A stretch of 64,000 nucleotides of DNA, from NCBI RefSeq assembly GCF_020614395.1, contig NZ_CP085324.1, forward strand, positions 1,369,564-1,433,563, in the 5' to 3' direction. The notes under the pieces are model-generated. The model saw only the letters and a list, made by a program, of their open reading frames with translations, had not been told where the DNA came from and ran no database searches. The position numbers and the translations under genes were made by a program. Below are positions 17,262-26,977 of the stretch, one piece after another (position 1 is the stretch's first letter; the number at the start of each line of letters is the position of its first letter). The stretch comes from Salarchaeum japonicum (GTDB lineage Archaea; Halobacteriota; Halobacteria; Halobacteriales; Halobacteriaceae).

Positions 17262-19778
17262 ATGTCACCGGCAGACCGCTTCGCGAGGTTCGTCACGGCC
17301 CACAGCAAGGTCGTCGTCGCCGTCCTCCTCGTCGCCACGCTCGCGGTCGGCGCGGGCGCAGCGAACGTCGACGGCGGCCTCACCATCGCGGGGTTCACCA
17401 GCGACTCACCGGAGGCCGACGCGTACGACTACGCCCGTGAGAACTTCCGCACCGACGGCGAGAACACGACCGCCGTCCAGGTCGTCGTCCGCGACGAGAA
17501 CGCCCTCTCCCAGGAGAGCCTGCTCGCCAGCCTCCGCTTCCAGCGGGAGGCGAGAGCCGCCGCGAGCGTGAACCAGACCCTCCGCGACGACCGCGCGTTC
17601 GTCGACCTCGCGTCGGTCGTCGCGACCGCCGCCATCCACGCCGAAGACGGCGCGAACGCCACCGCCACTCCCTCGCTCGACGCCCAAATCGCCCAGCTCG
17701 ACTCGATGACGCCGGGCGAGGTCGAGGAGACGGTCGCCCGCGTGCTCGACCCCGACGCCTCGCTCCCCGGAACCGACCCCTACTCGCTCCTCCCGACCGA
17801 CTACACGCCGGGCGCGACGACCGCCGACGCCCGGGTCGTCTACGTCTTCCAGGACACCGCCGGCGCGACCGGCGACGACCTCCCCGACGCCGTCGCCGCC
17901 GCCCAACTCGACCTCAAAGCCATCGCCGCCGACGCGCTCCCCGGCGAGAGCTTCGTGTTCGGCGCGGGCATCGTGAGCGAGGAGAGCACGCAGGCCACGG
18001 GCGAGAGCTTCGCCATCATCTCCCCGGTCGCCTTCCTCCTCATCATCGTCGTCCTCGGCATCGCCTACCGCGACGTGGCGGACGTGCTGTACGGCCTGCT
18101 CGGCGTCGCGCTCACGCTCGTCTGGATGTTCGGGTTCATGGGCTGGGCGGGCATCGGCCTCACCCAGATACTCATCGCCGTCCCCTTCCTCCTCGTCGGC
18201 CTCTCCATCGACTACGCCCTCCACGTCGTGATGCGGTACCGGGAAGCCCGCGACGACGACCCCTCGCGCTCCCGCCGCAAGGCGATGCGGCGCGGCCTCG
18301 CAGGCGTCGTCGTCGCCATCGGCGCGGCGACGTTCACCACCGCCGTCGGCTTCCTCTCGAACGCCGTCAGCCCCATCGCGTCGATTCGGGACTTCGGCGT
18401 CGTGAGCGCGGCCGGCATCGCCGCCGCCTTCCTCGTGTTCGCCCTGCTCCTGCCCGCGCTCAAACTCGAACTCGACGGCCTCCTCGCCCGCGTCGGCCTC
18501 GACCGTCGGGCGTCCCCGTTCGGCCGCGGCGGCCTCGCGGGCCGCCTGCTCGGCGTCGGCGCGACCGCCGCCCGCCGCTCCCCGCGCGCGATTCTCGCCG
18601 TCGCGCTCGTCCTCACCGTCGCCGGCGGCGCGGTCGTCACCGACATCGACACCTCCACCGACCAGACCGACTTCCTCCCCCGCGACTCGCCCGACTGGAT
18701 GGACTCCCTCCCCGACGCGTTCCAGCCGAGCGACTACAGCCTCGTCGAGAACGCCGAGTACCTCCAGGACACGTTCGTCCAGGACCGCGAGCAGTCCACC
18801 GCCATCCTGCTCCTGCGGGGAGACGTGACGCGGGCGGGGACGCTCGACGCGCTCGCGGCGGGTCGCGCCGACCTCCGGAACGCCAGTTCCACCGTCACGC
18901 TCGCGGACGGCAGTCTCGCCGCGACCGGGCCGCTCGAAACCATCGACGCCGTCGCCGCCCGCAACGACACCGTCGCGGAACTCGTCGCGGACGCCGACAC
19001 CGACGGCGACGGCGTGCCCGACCGGAACCTCGACGCGGTCTACGACGCCGTGTACGCCGCCGCGCCCGACGACGCGGCCGCCGTATTCTCCCAAGAAAAC
19101 GGCGAGTACCGCGCGCTCCGCGTCGCCGTCTCCGTCGCCGGGAGCGCGGAACCCGAGACGGTCGCGGGCGACCTCCGCGGGGTGGCCGCGGTCGTGGAAT
19201 CCGAGAGCGGCGTTTCGACCATCGCCACCGGCCAGCCCGTCGTGAGCTACGTCGTCCAGCAGGGCGTGCTCCGGACGCTCGTCGAGGGCTTCCTCATCAC
19301 CGCGGGCGTCATCCTCGCGTTCCTCACCGTCATCTTCTGGACGCGCTACCGCTCGCTCACGCTCGGCGCGGTGGTGCTCGCACCCGTCGTCGCCGCGCAG
19401 GCGTGGCTGTTCGGCACGATGTACCTCGCCGGCCTCGCCTACACCACCGAGACCGCCATCATCGCCGCCATCGGCATCGGTATCGGCGTGGACTACGCCA
19501 TCCACATCGGCGAGCGGTTCGTGGACGAGTACGACGGCACGAACGCCACGGACGCGCTCTCCCGCACCCTCACGGGAACGGGCGGCGCGCTCCTCGCGAG
19601 CGCCACCACGACCGTCGCCGGGTTCGGCGTGCTCGCGCTCGCGCTCGTCCCGTCGCTCCAGCGCTTCGGGTTCGTGACGAGCGTCGCCATCGCGTACGCG
19701 TTCCTCGCGAGCGTCCTCGTCCTCCCCAGCCTCCTCACCATCTGGACGCGGTACACGGACGCCGCCGTCGCCGAGTGA
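17262..19778 (+). CDS. RND-superfamily exporter, MMPL type
   Basis: 838 residues in two matching halves, each with a large extracytoplasmic loop followed by a five-helix bundle, preceded by one leading helix: the 12-helix RND plan. Conserved helix-4 patches read FLLVGLSIDYALHVVMRY near residue 313 and GIGIGVDYAIHIGERF near 742, each with the Asp of the proton relay. This architecture matches MMPL/HpnN-type lipid or hydrophobic-compound exporters and archaeal RND proteins with no outer-membrane partner. Driven by proton or sodium gradient. ATG 17262 is chosen on its ribosome-binding site. Located divergent from the TrmB regulator. Confidence 0.87.
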   Translation: MSPADRFARFVTAHSKVVVAVLLVATLAVGAGAANVDGGLTIAGFTSDSPEADAYDYARENFRTDGENTTAVQVVVRDENALSQESLLASLRFQREARAAASVNQTLRDDRAFVDLASVVATAAIHAEDGANATATPSLDAQIAQLDSMTPGEVEETVARVLDPDASLPGTDPYSLLPTDYTPGATTADARVVYVFQDTAGATGDDLPDAVAAAQLDLKAIAADALPGESFVFGAGIVSEESTQATGESFAIISPVAFLLIIVVLGIAYRDVADVLYGLLGVALTLVWMFGFMGWAGIGLTQILIAVPFLLVGLSIDYALHVVMRYREARDDDPSRSRRKAMRRGLAGVVVAIGAATFTTAVGFLSNAVSPIASIRDFGVVSAAGIAAAFLVFALLLPALKLELDGLLARVGLDRRASPFGRGGLAGRLLGVGATAARRSPRAILAVALVLTVAGGAVVTDIDTSTDQTDFLPRDSPDWMDSLPDAFQPSDYSLVENAEYLQDTFVQDREQSTAILLLRGDVTRAGTLDALAAGRADLRNASSTVTLADGSLAATGPLETIDAVAARNDTVAELVADADTDGDGVPDRNLDAVYDAVYAAAPDDAAAVFSQENGEYRALRVAVSVAGSAEPETVAGDLRGVAAVVESESGVSTIATGQPVVSYVVQQGVLRTLVEGFLITAGVILAFLTVIFWTRYRSLTLGAVVLAPVVAAQAWLFGTMYLAGLAYTTETAIIAAIGIGIGVDYAIHIGERFVDEYDGTNATDALSRTLTGTGGALLASATTTVAGFGVLALALVPSLQRFGFVTSVAIAYAFLASVLVLPSLLTIWTRYTDAAVAE

Positions 19779-19781
19779 GCG

Positions 19782-20237
19782 CTACTCCGTCGCGAACGGG
19801 TCGAAGTGGCGGCCCGTGAGCGTCTCCGGTTCTAGCCAGAACAACCGCAGGACGGCGTCCTCGATGGGGACGCCGGACTCGTCGAGCGCGGTGAACACGG
19901 CGTTGTCAGCGAGCGCGTCCAGCGCCTGCGGCGCTTCTTCGTCCGCGACGGACGAGAGCGGGCCCTGCGCGACGACGCTCGTCGCCTCCAGCGTCTCCGT
20001 TAGCTCGAACACCGTGAACGAGGCGGTGCGCGTCGTCTCCACGAAGTCGCGCTTCCGGCTCCACGGCGCGTCCGCGAACTGGAGGCAGATGATGCGGTCG
20101 TCGCCGTCGTAGCCGTAGGATATCGGGAGGCCGTAGGCGTCGCCGTCGTCGGCGAGGGAGAGCACGCCGACGCCGTTCTCGCGGAGGAACGCGTCGACTT
20201 CGTCGTCACTCAGTTGAAGCGCGGGGCGGCGGTCCAT
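19782..20237 (-). CDS. Pyridoxamine 5'-phosphate oxidase-like flavoprotein
   Basis: 151 residues, a split-barrel FMN-binding fold. Features: LRENGVGVLSLADDGDAYGLPISYGYD at 18-44 and IICLQFADAPWSRKRDFV, matching PPOX-class haloarchaeal proteins of this size. Probably an FMN- or F420-dependent reductase rather than a true PdxH, since vitamin B6 motifs are not evident. It overlaps nothing and converges on the exporter with a 3-base gap. ACTATAC on the minus strand at 20261-20267 is about 27 bases before the ATG. Confidence 0.82.
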   Translation of the reverse strand: MDRRPALQLSDDEVDAFLRENGVGVLSLADDGDAYGLPISYGYDGDDRIICLQFADAPWSRKRDFVETTRTASFTVFELTETLEATSVVAQGPLSSVADEEAPQALDALADNAVFTALDESGVPIEDAVLRLFWLEPETLTGRHFDPFATE

Positions 20238-20277
20238 ACCCGGGACTGTGGTGGACGCGCCGTATAGTGGTTGGTAC

Positions 20278-21594
20278 CTAGCGGCCGGGCGTCCACTCGC
20301 CGTCGAACGCCTCGTGCGTGAACGGGCGGGCGTCCTCGCCGGAGTAGGTGGCGACGAGGTGGCCGTCGCCCTCCAGGTAGTACTTGTAGGTGGTGAGGCC
20401 GTCCAATCCGACGGGGCCGCGGGCGTGCGTCTTCCCGGTGCTGATGCCGACTTCCGCGCCGAGGCCGTACCGGTAGCCGTCCGCGAACCGCGTGGAGGCG
20501 TTGTGGAAGACGCTCGCCGCGTCGATGCCCTGCATGAACACCGCGGCGTGCTCGTCGTTCTCCGTGAGAATTGATTCGGTGTGCTTCGACCCGTGCGTGT
20601 TCACGTGCTCGACGGCGTCGTACACGTCCGCGACGACCTTGACGGCGAGTTCGAGGTCGCCGTACTCGCTGTCCCAGTCGTCCTCGGTCACGGGGTCGAT
20701 GTCCACGATGTCGCGTGTGTGTTCGTCGCCGCGGAGCGTCACGCCGGCGTCCCGGTAGCACTCCACCATCCCGGGCAGGAACTCGGACGCGACGGATTCG
20801 TGGACGAGCAGGGTCTCGACGGCGTTACACACCGCGGGGTACTGGACTTTCGCGTCGAACGCCACGTCCGCGGCCATGTCGAGGTCGGCGTCCTCGTCCA
20901 CGAACACGTGACAGATTCCCTCGGTGTGGCCGAGCACGGGAATCTGCGTGTTGTCCTGGATGTAGGAGACGAACTCGCTCGAACCGCGGGGCATCACGAG
21001 GTCGACGCTGTCGTCCATGTCGAGGAGTCTGTCCACGTCCTCGCGGGCCTCGATGAGTTGCGCCCACCCCGGGGACACGTCGTCCGCGACCTCGGTGATG
21101 ATGTCGTAGAGGACGCGGTTGGACTCGCTCGCCTCGCTCCCGCCCTTCAGGATGACGGCGTTCCCGGACTTCAGGGCGAGCGCCGCGATTTGGACGAGGG
21201 CGTCCGGCCGCGACTCGAAGACGGTGGCGACGACGCCGATGGGAACTGAAACCTTGTAGAGGTCGAGGCCGTCGTCGAGTTCGCGCGCGGAGAGCGTGCG
21301 GCCGAGCGGGTCGTCCTGGCCGGCGACGGACTCCACCATCCCCGCGATGTCCTCGACCTTCGACTCGTCGAGGCGGAGGCGGTCGACGAGCGCCGCGGAG
21401 TACTCGCCGCGCTCGTGCGCCTGTTCGGCCGCCGTCACGTCGGTCTCGTTCGCGTCCAGTATCTCGTCGGTGCGCTCGCGGAGCGCGTCCGCGATAGCGT
21501 AGAGCGCGTCGTTGCGTTCGTCCTCGGGGACGTTCGCGAGGTCGAGCGCCGCGCGCTCCGCCGCGTCCACCTTCTCGCGTGTGCTCTCAGTCAT
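20278..21594 (-). CDS. proA: Glutamate-5-semialdehyde dehydrogenase
   Basis: 438 residues, normal length for ProA. It reduces glutamyl-5-phosphate to glutamate-5-semialdehyde with NADPH. The catalytic Cys is in [16 protein letters not shown] near residue 276; cofactor-fold motifs [16 protein letters not shown] and [14 protein letters not shown] near 113-150 are standard. Third gene of the minus-strand proC-proB-proA operon; its ATG overlaps the end of proB by 8 bases. Confidence 0.95.
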   Translation of the reverse strand: MTESTREKVDAAERAALDLANVPEDERNDALYAIADALRERTDEILDANETDVTAAEQAHERGEYSAALVDRLRLDESKVEDIAGMVESVAGQDDPLGRTLSARELDDGLDLYKVSVPIGVVATVFESRPDALVQIAALALKSGNAVILKGGSEASESNRVLYDIITEVADDVSPGWAQLIEAREDVDRLLDMDDSVDLVMPRGSSEFVSYIQDNTQIPVLGHTEGICHVFVDEDADLDMAADVAFDAKVQYPAVCNAVETLLVHESVASEFLPGMVECYRDAGVTLRGDEHTRDIVDIDPVTEDDWDSEYGDLELAVKVVADVYDAVEHVNTHGSKHTESILTENDEHAAVFMQGIDAASVFHNASTRFADGYRYGLGAEVGISTGKTHARGPVGLDGLTTYKYYLEGDGHLVATYSGEDARPFTHEAFDGEWTPGR

Positions 21595-22447
21595 CGTTCT
21601 CGATGGGGACGAATACGGTGCCCGTGGGCTTCCCGGTGGCGATTCTGTCGAGGACGTTCGGCGTCTCGGAGCCGGCGATGACCGCGGGGATGCCGTGCTC
21701 GGCGGCGGCGCGCGCCCGCTCGACCTTCGTCAGGATACCGCCGAACGACCCGGTCGCCGTCTCCTCGATGAGCTCCTGCACGTCCGCGTAGTTCTCGCCC
21801 ACGGCCTCGATGCGATGGGCGTTCGCGTCCCGCTTCGGGTTCCCCGTGTACACGCCGTCCACGTCGGTCAGCGTGACGAGGAGGTCGACGCCGACGCCGA
21901 TCGCGACCGACGAGGAGAGCATGTCGTTGTCGCCGATGCGGATCTCCTCCGTCGCCACGGCGTCGTTCTCGTTGATGATGGGGACGACGCCCCAGTCGAG
22001 CAGGGTCTCGACGGTGTTCGTGACGTTCGTGAACCGCTCGGGGTTCGAGAGGTCGTGTTCGGTGAGGAGGAGCTGGGCTATCTTCTGGTCGTATCGCTCG
22101 AAGCTCCGCGTGTAGTGCCGCATCAGGTGGCTCTGCCCGACCGTGGAGAGCGCCTGACTCTCCTCCAGCGTGTGACTCTCGCGGTCGGTGTCCTCGATGG
22201 CGTCGATGCGGCCGATACCCGCGCCGACCGCGCCCGACGACACCAGGAGCACGTCCGTCCCGCGCTCGCGGAGGTCGACGATGTCGTCCACGAGCTTGTC
22301 GAGTTTCCCGCGGTCGAGCCGCGAATCCTCGTCCGTGAGCGAGTTCGTCCCCGCCTTCACGACGACGCGCTCGGCGTTCGCCGCCCGGTCGCGCGCCCGC
22401 TCGACGTCCGCGGGGCTGACGCGCGCGACGGTTCGTTCCTCACTCAT
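21587..22447 (-). CDS. proB: Glutamate 5-kinase, without PUA domain
   Basis: 286 residues of the amino-acid-kinase fold: [16 protein letters not shown] near residue 29, [15 protein letters not shown] near 67, PIINENDAV near 154 and [15 protein letters not shown] near 172. The ~100-residue C-terminal PUA domain of E. coli ProB (367 residues) is absent, as in many archaeal and some bacterial enzymes. It phosphorylates glutamate as the committed, usually proline-inhibited step. Both ends overlap neighbouring genes by 8 bases, so the operon is coupled. Confidence 0.94.
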   Translation of the reverse strand: MSEERTVARVSPADVERARDRAANAERVVVKAGTNSLTDEDSRLDRGKLDKLVDDIVDLRERGTDVLLVSSGAVGAGIGRIDAIEDTDRESHTLEESQALSTVGQSHLMRHYTRSFERYDQKIAQLLLTEHDLSNPERFTNVTNTVETLLDWGVVPIINENDAVATEEIRIGDNDMLSSSVAIGVGVDLLVTLTDVDGVYTGNPKRDANAHRIEAVGENYADVQELIEETATGSFGGILTKVERARAAAEHGIPAVIAGSETPNVLDRIATGKPTGTVFVPIENDD

Positions 22448-23213
22448 CGTAGTCGCCCGCGAGTTCCCGAGAGCGCTTCTCGGCCGCGTCGACCGCCGCC
22501 CGGACGGCCGCGTCGGCGTCGCTGTCCCAGAGAACCTCCATCCCCTCGATGGTGGTGCCGTTCGGCGAGCAGACGGCGTCGATGAGTTCGTCCACGCTCC
22601 GGTCGTCCCGGAGCACGGTCTCCGCCGCGCCCTTGAACGTCTGCGCCGCCAACACCTCGGCCTGCTCGGGGTCGAGGCCGCCGTCCACGCCCGCGTCCTT
22701 CACCGCCTCGATGAGGTAGAACGCGAACGCCGGCCCGCTCCCGTTCACCGCCGTCGCCGTGTCCATCAAGTCCTCGGACACCTCGACGTACTCGCCGAGC
22801 GCGTCCAGGATGTCGCGGACATCGTCGGTCACGCCCTCCTCGGTGACCGCCGCCGCCATGTCGCGGCTGGCGGCCGCGAGGTTCGGCATCACCCGCACCA
22901 CGTCCGCGTCCGTTCGCGCGTCCACGAACCCACGGGAAACGCCCGCGGCGAGCGTGACGAGCGTCTGGCCCGCGCGGAGGTCGAGGTCGTCGAGGACGTG
23001 CGGGACGGCGTCGGGCTTCACCGCGATAACCACGGCGTCCGCGTCCCGTGCCGCCGCGATGTCGGTGGTCGTCTCGGCCGCGAACGGCTCGACGTCGGCG
23101 AGCGCGTCCTCGTCGAGGTCGATAGCCGTGACGTGGTAGCCGTCCGTCCGTGCGAGTCCGCGGACGAACGCCCCGCCCATGTTTCCGCAGCCGATCACAC
23201 TCACGCGTGTCAT
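22440..23213 (-). CDS. proC: Pyrroline-5-carboxylate reductase
   Basis: 257 residues. N-terminal Rossmann motif [13 protein letters not shown], then [17 protein letters not shown] near residue 60. The C-terminal dimerisation helix bundle holds the family signature [34 protein letters not shown], quoted here by its core [10 protein letters not shown] near residue 220. It makes proline from P5C with NAD(P)H. First gene of the proCBA operon, preceded by a minus-strand CTATACT element (23236-23243) 27 bases above the ATG. Together the three enzymes give the whole glutamate-to-proline route. Confidence 0.95.
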   Translation of the reverse strand: MTRVSVIGCGNMGGAFVRGLARTDGYHVTAIDLDEDALADVEPFAAETTTDIAAARDADAVVIAVKPDAVPHVLDDLDLRAGQTLVTLAAGVSRGFVDARTDADVVRVMPNLAAASRDMAAAVTEEGVTDDVRDILDALGEYVEVSEDLMDTATAVNGSGPAFAFYLIEAVKDAGVDGGLDPEQAEVLAAQTFKGAAETVLRDDRSVDELIDAVCSPNGTTIEGMEVLWDSDADAAVRAAVDAAEKRSRELAGDYDE

Positions 23214-23235
23214 AGGTAGGGAGAGGGGATAGACG

Positions 23236-23264
23236 AGTATAGGGACTGCGCTTAGCGCAAGCGC
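23236..23264 (-). promoter_or_regulatory. proC promoter and short hairpin
   Basis: Minus-strand CTATACT at 23237-23243 is the likely TATA box of proC. Just upstream (23248-23264) GCGCTT-AGCGC-AAGCGC forms a 6-base stem, ending 13 bases after the arginase stop. It could terminate arginase transcription or act as an operator for the pro operon. Confidence 0.45.
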
Positions 23265-23276
23265 GTGACGGCCTGC

Positions 23277-24197
23277 CTAGAGGATGCGTTTGCCGAGCGC
23301 GCTCGCCGCGAGTTCGGCCGCCATCTCCGCGGTTCGGTTGCGTTCGTCCAGAATCGGGTTCACTTCCACGAGTTCGAGGCTCCGCAGGAGGTCGTCGGCG
23401 CGGTTGCGGTCGGCGAGGCGTTCGAGCGCCGCGTGCGCCTCCCGGTACGTGACGCCGCCGCGAACCGGCGTTCCGACGCCGGGCGCTTCGTTCGGGTCGA
23501 GCCAGTCGAGGTCGAGGCTGACGTGCACGCCCTCGACGCCCCGGCTGGCGATGTCGATGGCTTCGTCCACGACGGTGAGCAGGCCGCGCTCGTCGATGTC
23601 GCTCATCGTGAACGCCGTCATCTCGCTCTCCAAAATGTCCGCGCGCTCGTCCGCGTCGAGCGACCGCAGGCCGACGAGCGCGACGTTCTCCTCGCGGAGA
23701 CCCGTGGCGTTCGCCCACTCCATGTCCGCGAAACCGTCCTTCCCGAGCGCGGCGGCGAGCGGCATCCCGTGGACGTTCCCGGACGGACTGGTCTCGGGCG
23801 TGTTGAAGTCGCCGTGCGCGTCGAACCAGATAGCGCCGACCTCGGCGTCGCGCGCGCTCCCGACGAGACTCCCGATGGCGATGGAGTGGTCGCCGCCGAG
23901 CGCGAGCGGGAGGTCGCCGTCCGCGATGGCGTCAGCGACCTCGTCCGCGAGTTCCTCCGCGACCTCCCGGGTCTCCCGGAGGAACTTCGCGCGGCCCGAC
24001 GCCGGACGCTCCCGGTCGGGGTCGCGCTCCTCCGCGCGCGGCACGGCGAGGTCGCCCGCGTCGGTCGTGCTCGCGCCGGTCGCCTCGATCTGGTCGGCGA
24101 GGCCCGCGTACCGGATGGCGGACGGTCCCATGTCGACGCCGCGTCGGTTCGCGCCGTAGTCGGAGGGCGCGCCGATGATGCGAACTGAACGCGTCAT
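23277..24197 (-). CDS. rocF: Arginase
   Basis: 306 residues of the ureohydrolase family. Start IIGAPSDYGANRRGVDMGPSA is specific for arginases. The dinuclear manganese ligands are visible: GGDHS near residue 120, DAHGDFN near 147 and SLDLDWLDP near 227, followed by APGVGTPVRGGVTYREAH, the arginase rather than agmatinase version. It makes ornithine and urea from arginine. Located directly upstream of proC on the same strand but with its own apparent end. Ornithine can be converted to P5C by an aminotransferase not present here, which would link it with the proline genes. Confidence 0.9.
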   Translation of the reverse strand: MTRSVRIIGAPSDYGANRRGVDMGPSAIRYAGLADQIEATGASTTDAGDLAVPRAEERDPDRERPASGRAKFLRETREVAEELADEVADAIADGDLPLALGGDHSIAIGSLVGSARDAEVGAIWFDAHGDFNTPETSPSGNVHGMPLAAALGKDGFADMEWANATGLREENVALVGLRSLDADERADILESEMTAFTMSDIDERGLLTVVDEAIDIASRGVEGVHVSLDLDWLDPNEAPGVGTPVRGGVTYREAHAALERLADRNRADDLLRSLELVEVNPILDERNRTAEMAAELAASALGKRIL

Positions 24198-24222
24198 GCG
24201 GCAAAAAATGCGGGACGCGGGT

Positions 24223-25140
24223 TTAGTCGTTCTTGTACGGCTCGCAGACGAGTTCGACGCCCTCGCTGAACTCGACTTCGGGCTCCCAGCCCGTCGCGTC
24301 CTTGAACTTCGAGGGGTCGGCCTTCGTGTGGTAGACGTAGTTCTCGATGGGGACGGGTTCGTACTCGGGTTCCACGTCCGTGCCGAGTGCGTCGTTGATC
24401 ATCTCGACCATCTCGTTGAACGAGTAGGCGTCGCCCGTGCCGAGGTTGTAGACGCCGTCGAGTTCGTTCTCCGCGGCGAGTTCGAGGCCGCGCACGATGT
24501 CGCTGACGTGCGTGAAGTCACGGGTCTGACTGCCGTCGCCCCAGAGAACCGGGGGTTCGCCGCTCGCTATCTGGTCGGCGAACTGACTGATGGTGTTCGC
24601 GTACTCGCCCTTGTGCTCCTCGTTCCCGCCGTAGCCCTGGTAGACCGAGAAAAAGCGCATGCCGGCGAGCGTGAGGTCGTGGAAGTTCGAGAAGTACTCG
24701 GCGTAGCGCTCCCGGCCGAGCATCGACGCGTCGTAGCCCGTCGAGGCCTCTATCTCCATGTCCTCCGGACACGGCTCCTGCTGGCTGCCGTAGATGGAGG
24801 ACGTAGAGGCGTAGACGAACGTCTCACAGCCGTCGTCGCGCGCCTGTTCGACGGTGTTCACGAACCCTTCGATGTTCACGCGAGCGCCCTCGCGGGGGTT
24901 CTCTTCGAGCATCTGTCGGCTGGAGAGCGCGGCGAGGAAGAACACGACATCGACGTCGGTCGGGAGGTCGTCGTCCAGCACGTCCGCCTCGACGTACTCC
25001 ACGTCGTCGCTGAGGTTCTCGGGCGTCCCGAGGTACTCGTTGTCCACCGCTATCACGTCGTTCTCCGCGGCGAGGTGGTTCGCGAGGTTCGAGCCGATGA
25101 AGCCCGCGCCACCCGTCACGAGAACACGCTGTCCCTGCAT
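24223..25140 (-). CDS. NAD-dependent epimerase/dehydratase (UDP-glucose 4-epimerase-like)
   Basis: 305 residues of the extended short-chain dehydrogenase family. MQGQRVLVTGGAGFIGSNLA carries the Rossmann motif; STSSIYGSQQ near residue 112 gives the catalytic Ser/Thr. The usual Tyr-x-x-x-Lys appears altered: the region reads YDASMLGRERYAEYF, so Lys is replaced by Arg (YDASMLGRE). Later motifs GDGSQTRDFTHVSDIVRG and YNLGTGDAYSFNEM fit GalE-like enzymes. Start ATG 25140; an upstream start would add 46 unconserved residues. Minus-strand TTTATCC at 25163-25169 is 26 bases above that ATG and confirms it. Confidence 0.85.
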   Translation of the reverse strand: MQGQRVLVTGGAGFIGSNLANHLAAENDVIAVDNEYLGTPENLSDDVEYVEADVLDDDLPTDVDVVFFLAALSSRQMLEENPREGARVNIEGFVNTVEQARDDGCETFVYASTSSIYGSQQEPCPEDMEIEASTGYDASMLGRERYAEYFSNFHDLTLAGMRFFSVYQGYGGNEEHKGEYANTISQFADQIASGEPPVLWGDGSQTRDFTHVSDIVRGLELAAENELDGVYNLGTGDAYSFNEMVEMINDALGTDVEPEYEPVPIENYVYHTKADPSKFKDATGWEPEVEFSEGVELVCEPYKND

Positions 25141-25162
25141 ACGCGAAGCCACCCGGTCGGGC

Positions 25163-25209
25163 GGATAAAGCCCGTCGATTTCTGGACGTACGTGGGTCGC
25201 GGGTTTTAT
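25163..25209. promoter_or_regulatory. Two divergent TATA boxes, epimerase / winged-helix regulator
   Basis: Minus-strand TTTATCC at 25163-25169 serves the epimerase (ATG 25140), and plus-strand TTTTATG at 25204-25210 serves the regulator (ATG 25235). Both spacings (26-28 bases) mean leaderless transcripts. Confidence 0.6.
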
Positions 25210-25234
25210 GCGCCGGCTGTGCGAAACAGGTTCC

Positions 25235-25768
25235 ATGTCGAGCATCGAGCTAACACCCAGCCAGAAAACAATCCTCACGGCGCTCGTGAACCTCTACTCG
25301 GAGCGCGAGGAAGCCATCAAGGGGGAAGCTATCGCCGAGGAGGTAAACCGGAACCCGGGCACCATCCGGAACCAGATGCAGTCCCTGAAAGCCCTCCAGC
25401 TCGTCGAGGGCGTCCCCGGACCGAAGGGCGGCTACAAGCCCACGTCGAACGCGTACAACGCGCTCGACGTACAGGAGATAGAGAGCGCCGCCGAGGTTCC
25501 CGTCACCCACGAGGGCGAGAGCGTCGCGGACGCGAACGTCCAGGAGATCGACCTATCGAGCGTCCACCACCCCGACCTCTGCCGGGCCGAAATCCACATG
25601 CGCGGCAGCCTCCGGGAGTTCCACGAGGGCGACCGAGTCATCGTCGGCCCCACCCCGCTCTCCAAACTCGTCATCGAAGGCATCGTGGACGGCGTGGACG
25701 ACACGAACAACGTCCTCATCCTCAAAATCGAGTCGATGGAAGCGCCCGCGGAACCGCCCGAACACTAA
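25235..25768 (+). CDS. Winged-helix transcriptional regulator (haloarchaeal Rrf2/TrmB-like)
   Basis: 177 residues. Residues 1-75 are a winged helix: LTPSQKTILTALVNLY, GEAIAEEVNRNPGTIRNQMQ as recognition helix, then QLVEGVPGPKGGYKPT as the wing, which in Rrf2 proteins inserts in the minor groove. The C-terminal ~95 residues (VQEIDLSSVHHPDLCRAEIH, then GDRVIVGPTPLSKLVIEG) form a beta-rich domain. It holds one Cys and a His pair, and may sense a ligand or metal. Haloarchaea carry well-conserved homologues, but no regulon can be read here. Start supported by the TATA at 25204-25210. Confidence 0.78.
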   Translation: MSSIELTPSQKTILTALVNLYSEREEAIKGEAIAEEVNRNPGTIRNQMQSLKALQLVEGVPGPKGGYKPTSNAYNALDVQEIESAAEVPVTHEGESVADANVQEIDLSSVHHPDLCRAEIHMRGSLREFHEGDRVIVGPTPLSKLVIEGIVDGVDDTNNVLILKIESMEAPAEPPEH

Positions 25769-25807
25769 TCCAAAGGCTTTGTATCGGTGGGCGTCGGATC
25801 TTCGAAT

Positions 25808-26977
25808 ATGTCACCGACCGTCGCAGTTCTCGGTGCCGGGTACGCCGGCGCGGGCGCGATCCCCGAACTCGAAGACCGTCTCGGGGACGACGCCGACCTC
25901 GTCTGGATCTCCGACACCGACTACCACCTCGTGCTCCACGAGGCCCACCGCTGCATCCGCGACCCCGCCGTCCGGGAGAAGATAACGATTCCCGTCACGG
26001 ACATCAAATCGCCGAGCACGCAGTTCGTGCAGGCGGAAGTCACCGGCCTCGACACGGACGACCGGGTCGTCGAACTCGACGGCGCGGACGACGTCGCGTA
26101 CGACTACGTGCTCGTCGCGCTCGGCTCCCAGACCGCGTACTACGGCATCGACGGGATGGCCGAGAACGCGCTCACCCTCAAGAGCCTCGACGACGCGCTC
26201 GACATCCACGAACGCGTCAAGGACGCCGCCCGTGAGGCGACGCGCGAAGACCCCGCGACGGTCGTCATCGGCGGCGCGGGCCTCTCCGGCATCCAGAGCG
26301 CCGGCGAAGTCGCCGAGTTCCGCGACAAACACAACGCGCCCGTCGAAGTCTACCTCGTCGAAGCCCTCCCCGAAATCTTCCCGCCGGGCGACGCCGAAGT
26401 CCAGGGCGCGCTCCGCCACCACCTCGAAGAAGCCGACGTGAACATCCTCACCGACGACCCCATCACGTCCGCCGACGACGAGGAAATTCACTTCGACGAG
26501 CGCGACAGCCTCGACTACGACGTATTCGTCTGGACGGGCGGCATCACCGGCCGCGACGCCCTCGACGACACCAGCCTGGAGAACGAACACAACCGCCTCA
26601 ACACCGGCCAGGACTTCCAGACCAGCGACGACCGCGTGTTCGCCATCGGCGACTCCGCCATCGTCGAACAGCCCGGCGAGCACCCCGCACCCCCCACCGC
26701 GCTCGCCGCCTGGCAGGCCGCCGAAGTCGCCGCGAAGAACGTCGCGAACGCCATCGACGACCACCCCCTCGAAACCTGGACGTACCACGACGAAGGCACC
26801 CTCATCAGCATCGGCGAAACCGCCATCGCCCACGAAGTCACCGTCTACGGCATCGACGCCCCCGTCCGCACCTTCAACGGCCTCCCCGCCAAGATGCTGA
26901 AGAAAGGCGCCGCCGCCCGCTGGATCGCCAAAATCACCAGCCCCACCCGCGCCATCAAAGCCTGGGACGCGCTCTAG
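25808..26977 (+). CDS. FAD-dependent NAD(P)H dehydrogenase, NDH-2-like
   Basis: 389 residues with two dinucleotide folds. FAD site VAVLGAGYAGAGAIPELE near residue 4; NAD site VVIGGAGLSGIQSAGEVAEF near 153; second FAD contact DRVFAIGDSA near 276, followed by a Pro-rich APPTALAAWQAAEVAAKN, typical of NDH-2. The C-terminal helix (about 350-389, KMLKKGAAARWIAKITSP) is amphipathic and basic, as expected for peripheral membrane attachment. It should pass electrons from NADH to menaquinone without pumping. ATG 25808 chosen because the Rossmann motif begins right after it; TTTGTAT at 25778-25784 is the likely TATA box. Confidence 0.87.
   Translation: MSPTVAVLGAGYAGAGAIPELEDRLGDDADLVWISDTDYHLVLHEAHRCIRDPAVREKITIPVTDIKSPSTQFVQAEVTGLDTDDRVVELDGADDVAYDYVLVALGSQTAYYGIDGMAENALTLKSLDDALDIHERVKDAAREATREDPATVVIGGAGLSGIQSAGEVAEFRDKHNAPVEVYLVEALPEIFPPGDAEVQGALRHHLEEADVNILTDDPITSADDEEIHFDERDSLDYDVFVWTGGITGRDALDDTSLENEHNRLNTGQDFQTSDDRVFAIGDSAIVEQPGEHPAPPTALAAWQAAEVAAKNVANAIDDHPLETWTYHDEGTLISIGETAIAHEVTVYGIDAPVRTFNGLPAKMLKKGAAARWIAKITSPTRAIKAWDAL

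Noticed and set aside
23277-24197. Agmatinase or formimidoylglutamase as alternative for the arginase
   Set aside because: NRRGVDMGPSAIRYAG and APGVGTPVRGGVTYREAH are arginase-type. Agmatinases differ in both regions.
25141-25278. 46-residue upstream extension of the epimerase
   Set aside because: It runs through the promoter region; the Rossmann motif starts right after ATG 25140 and a TATA box confirms that start.
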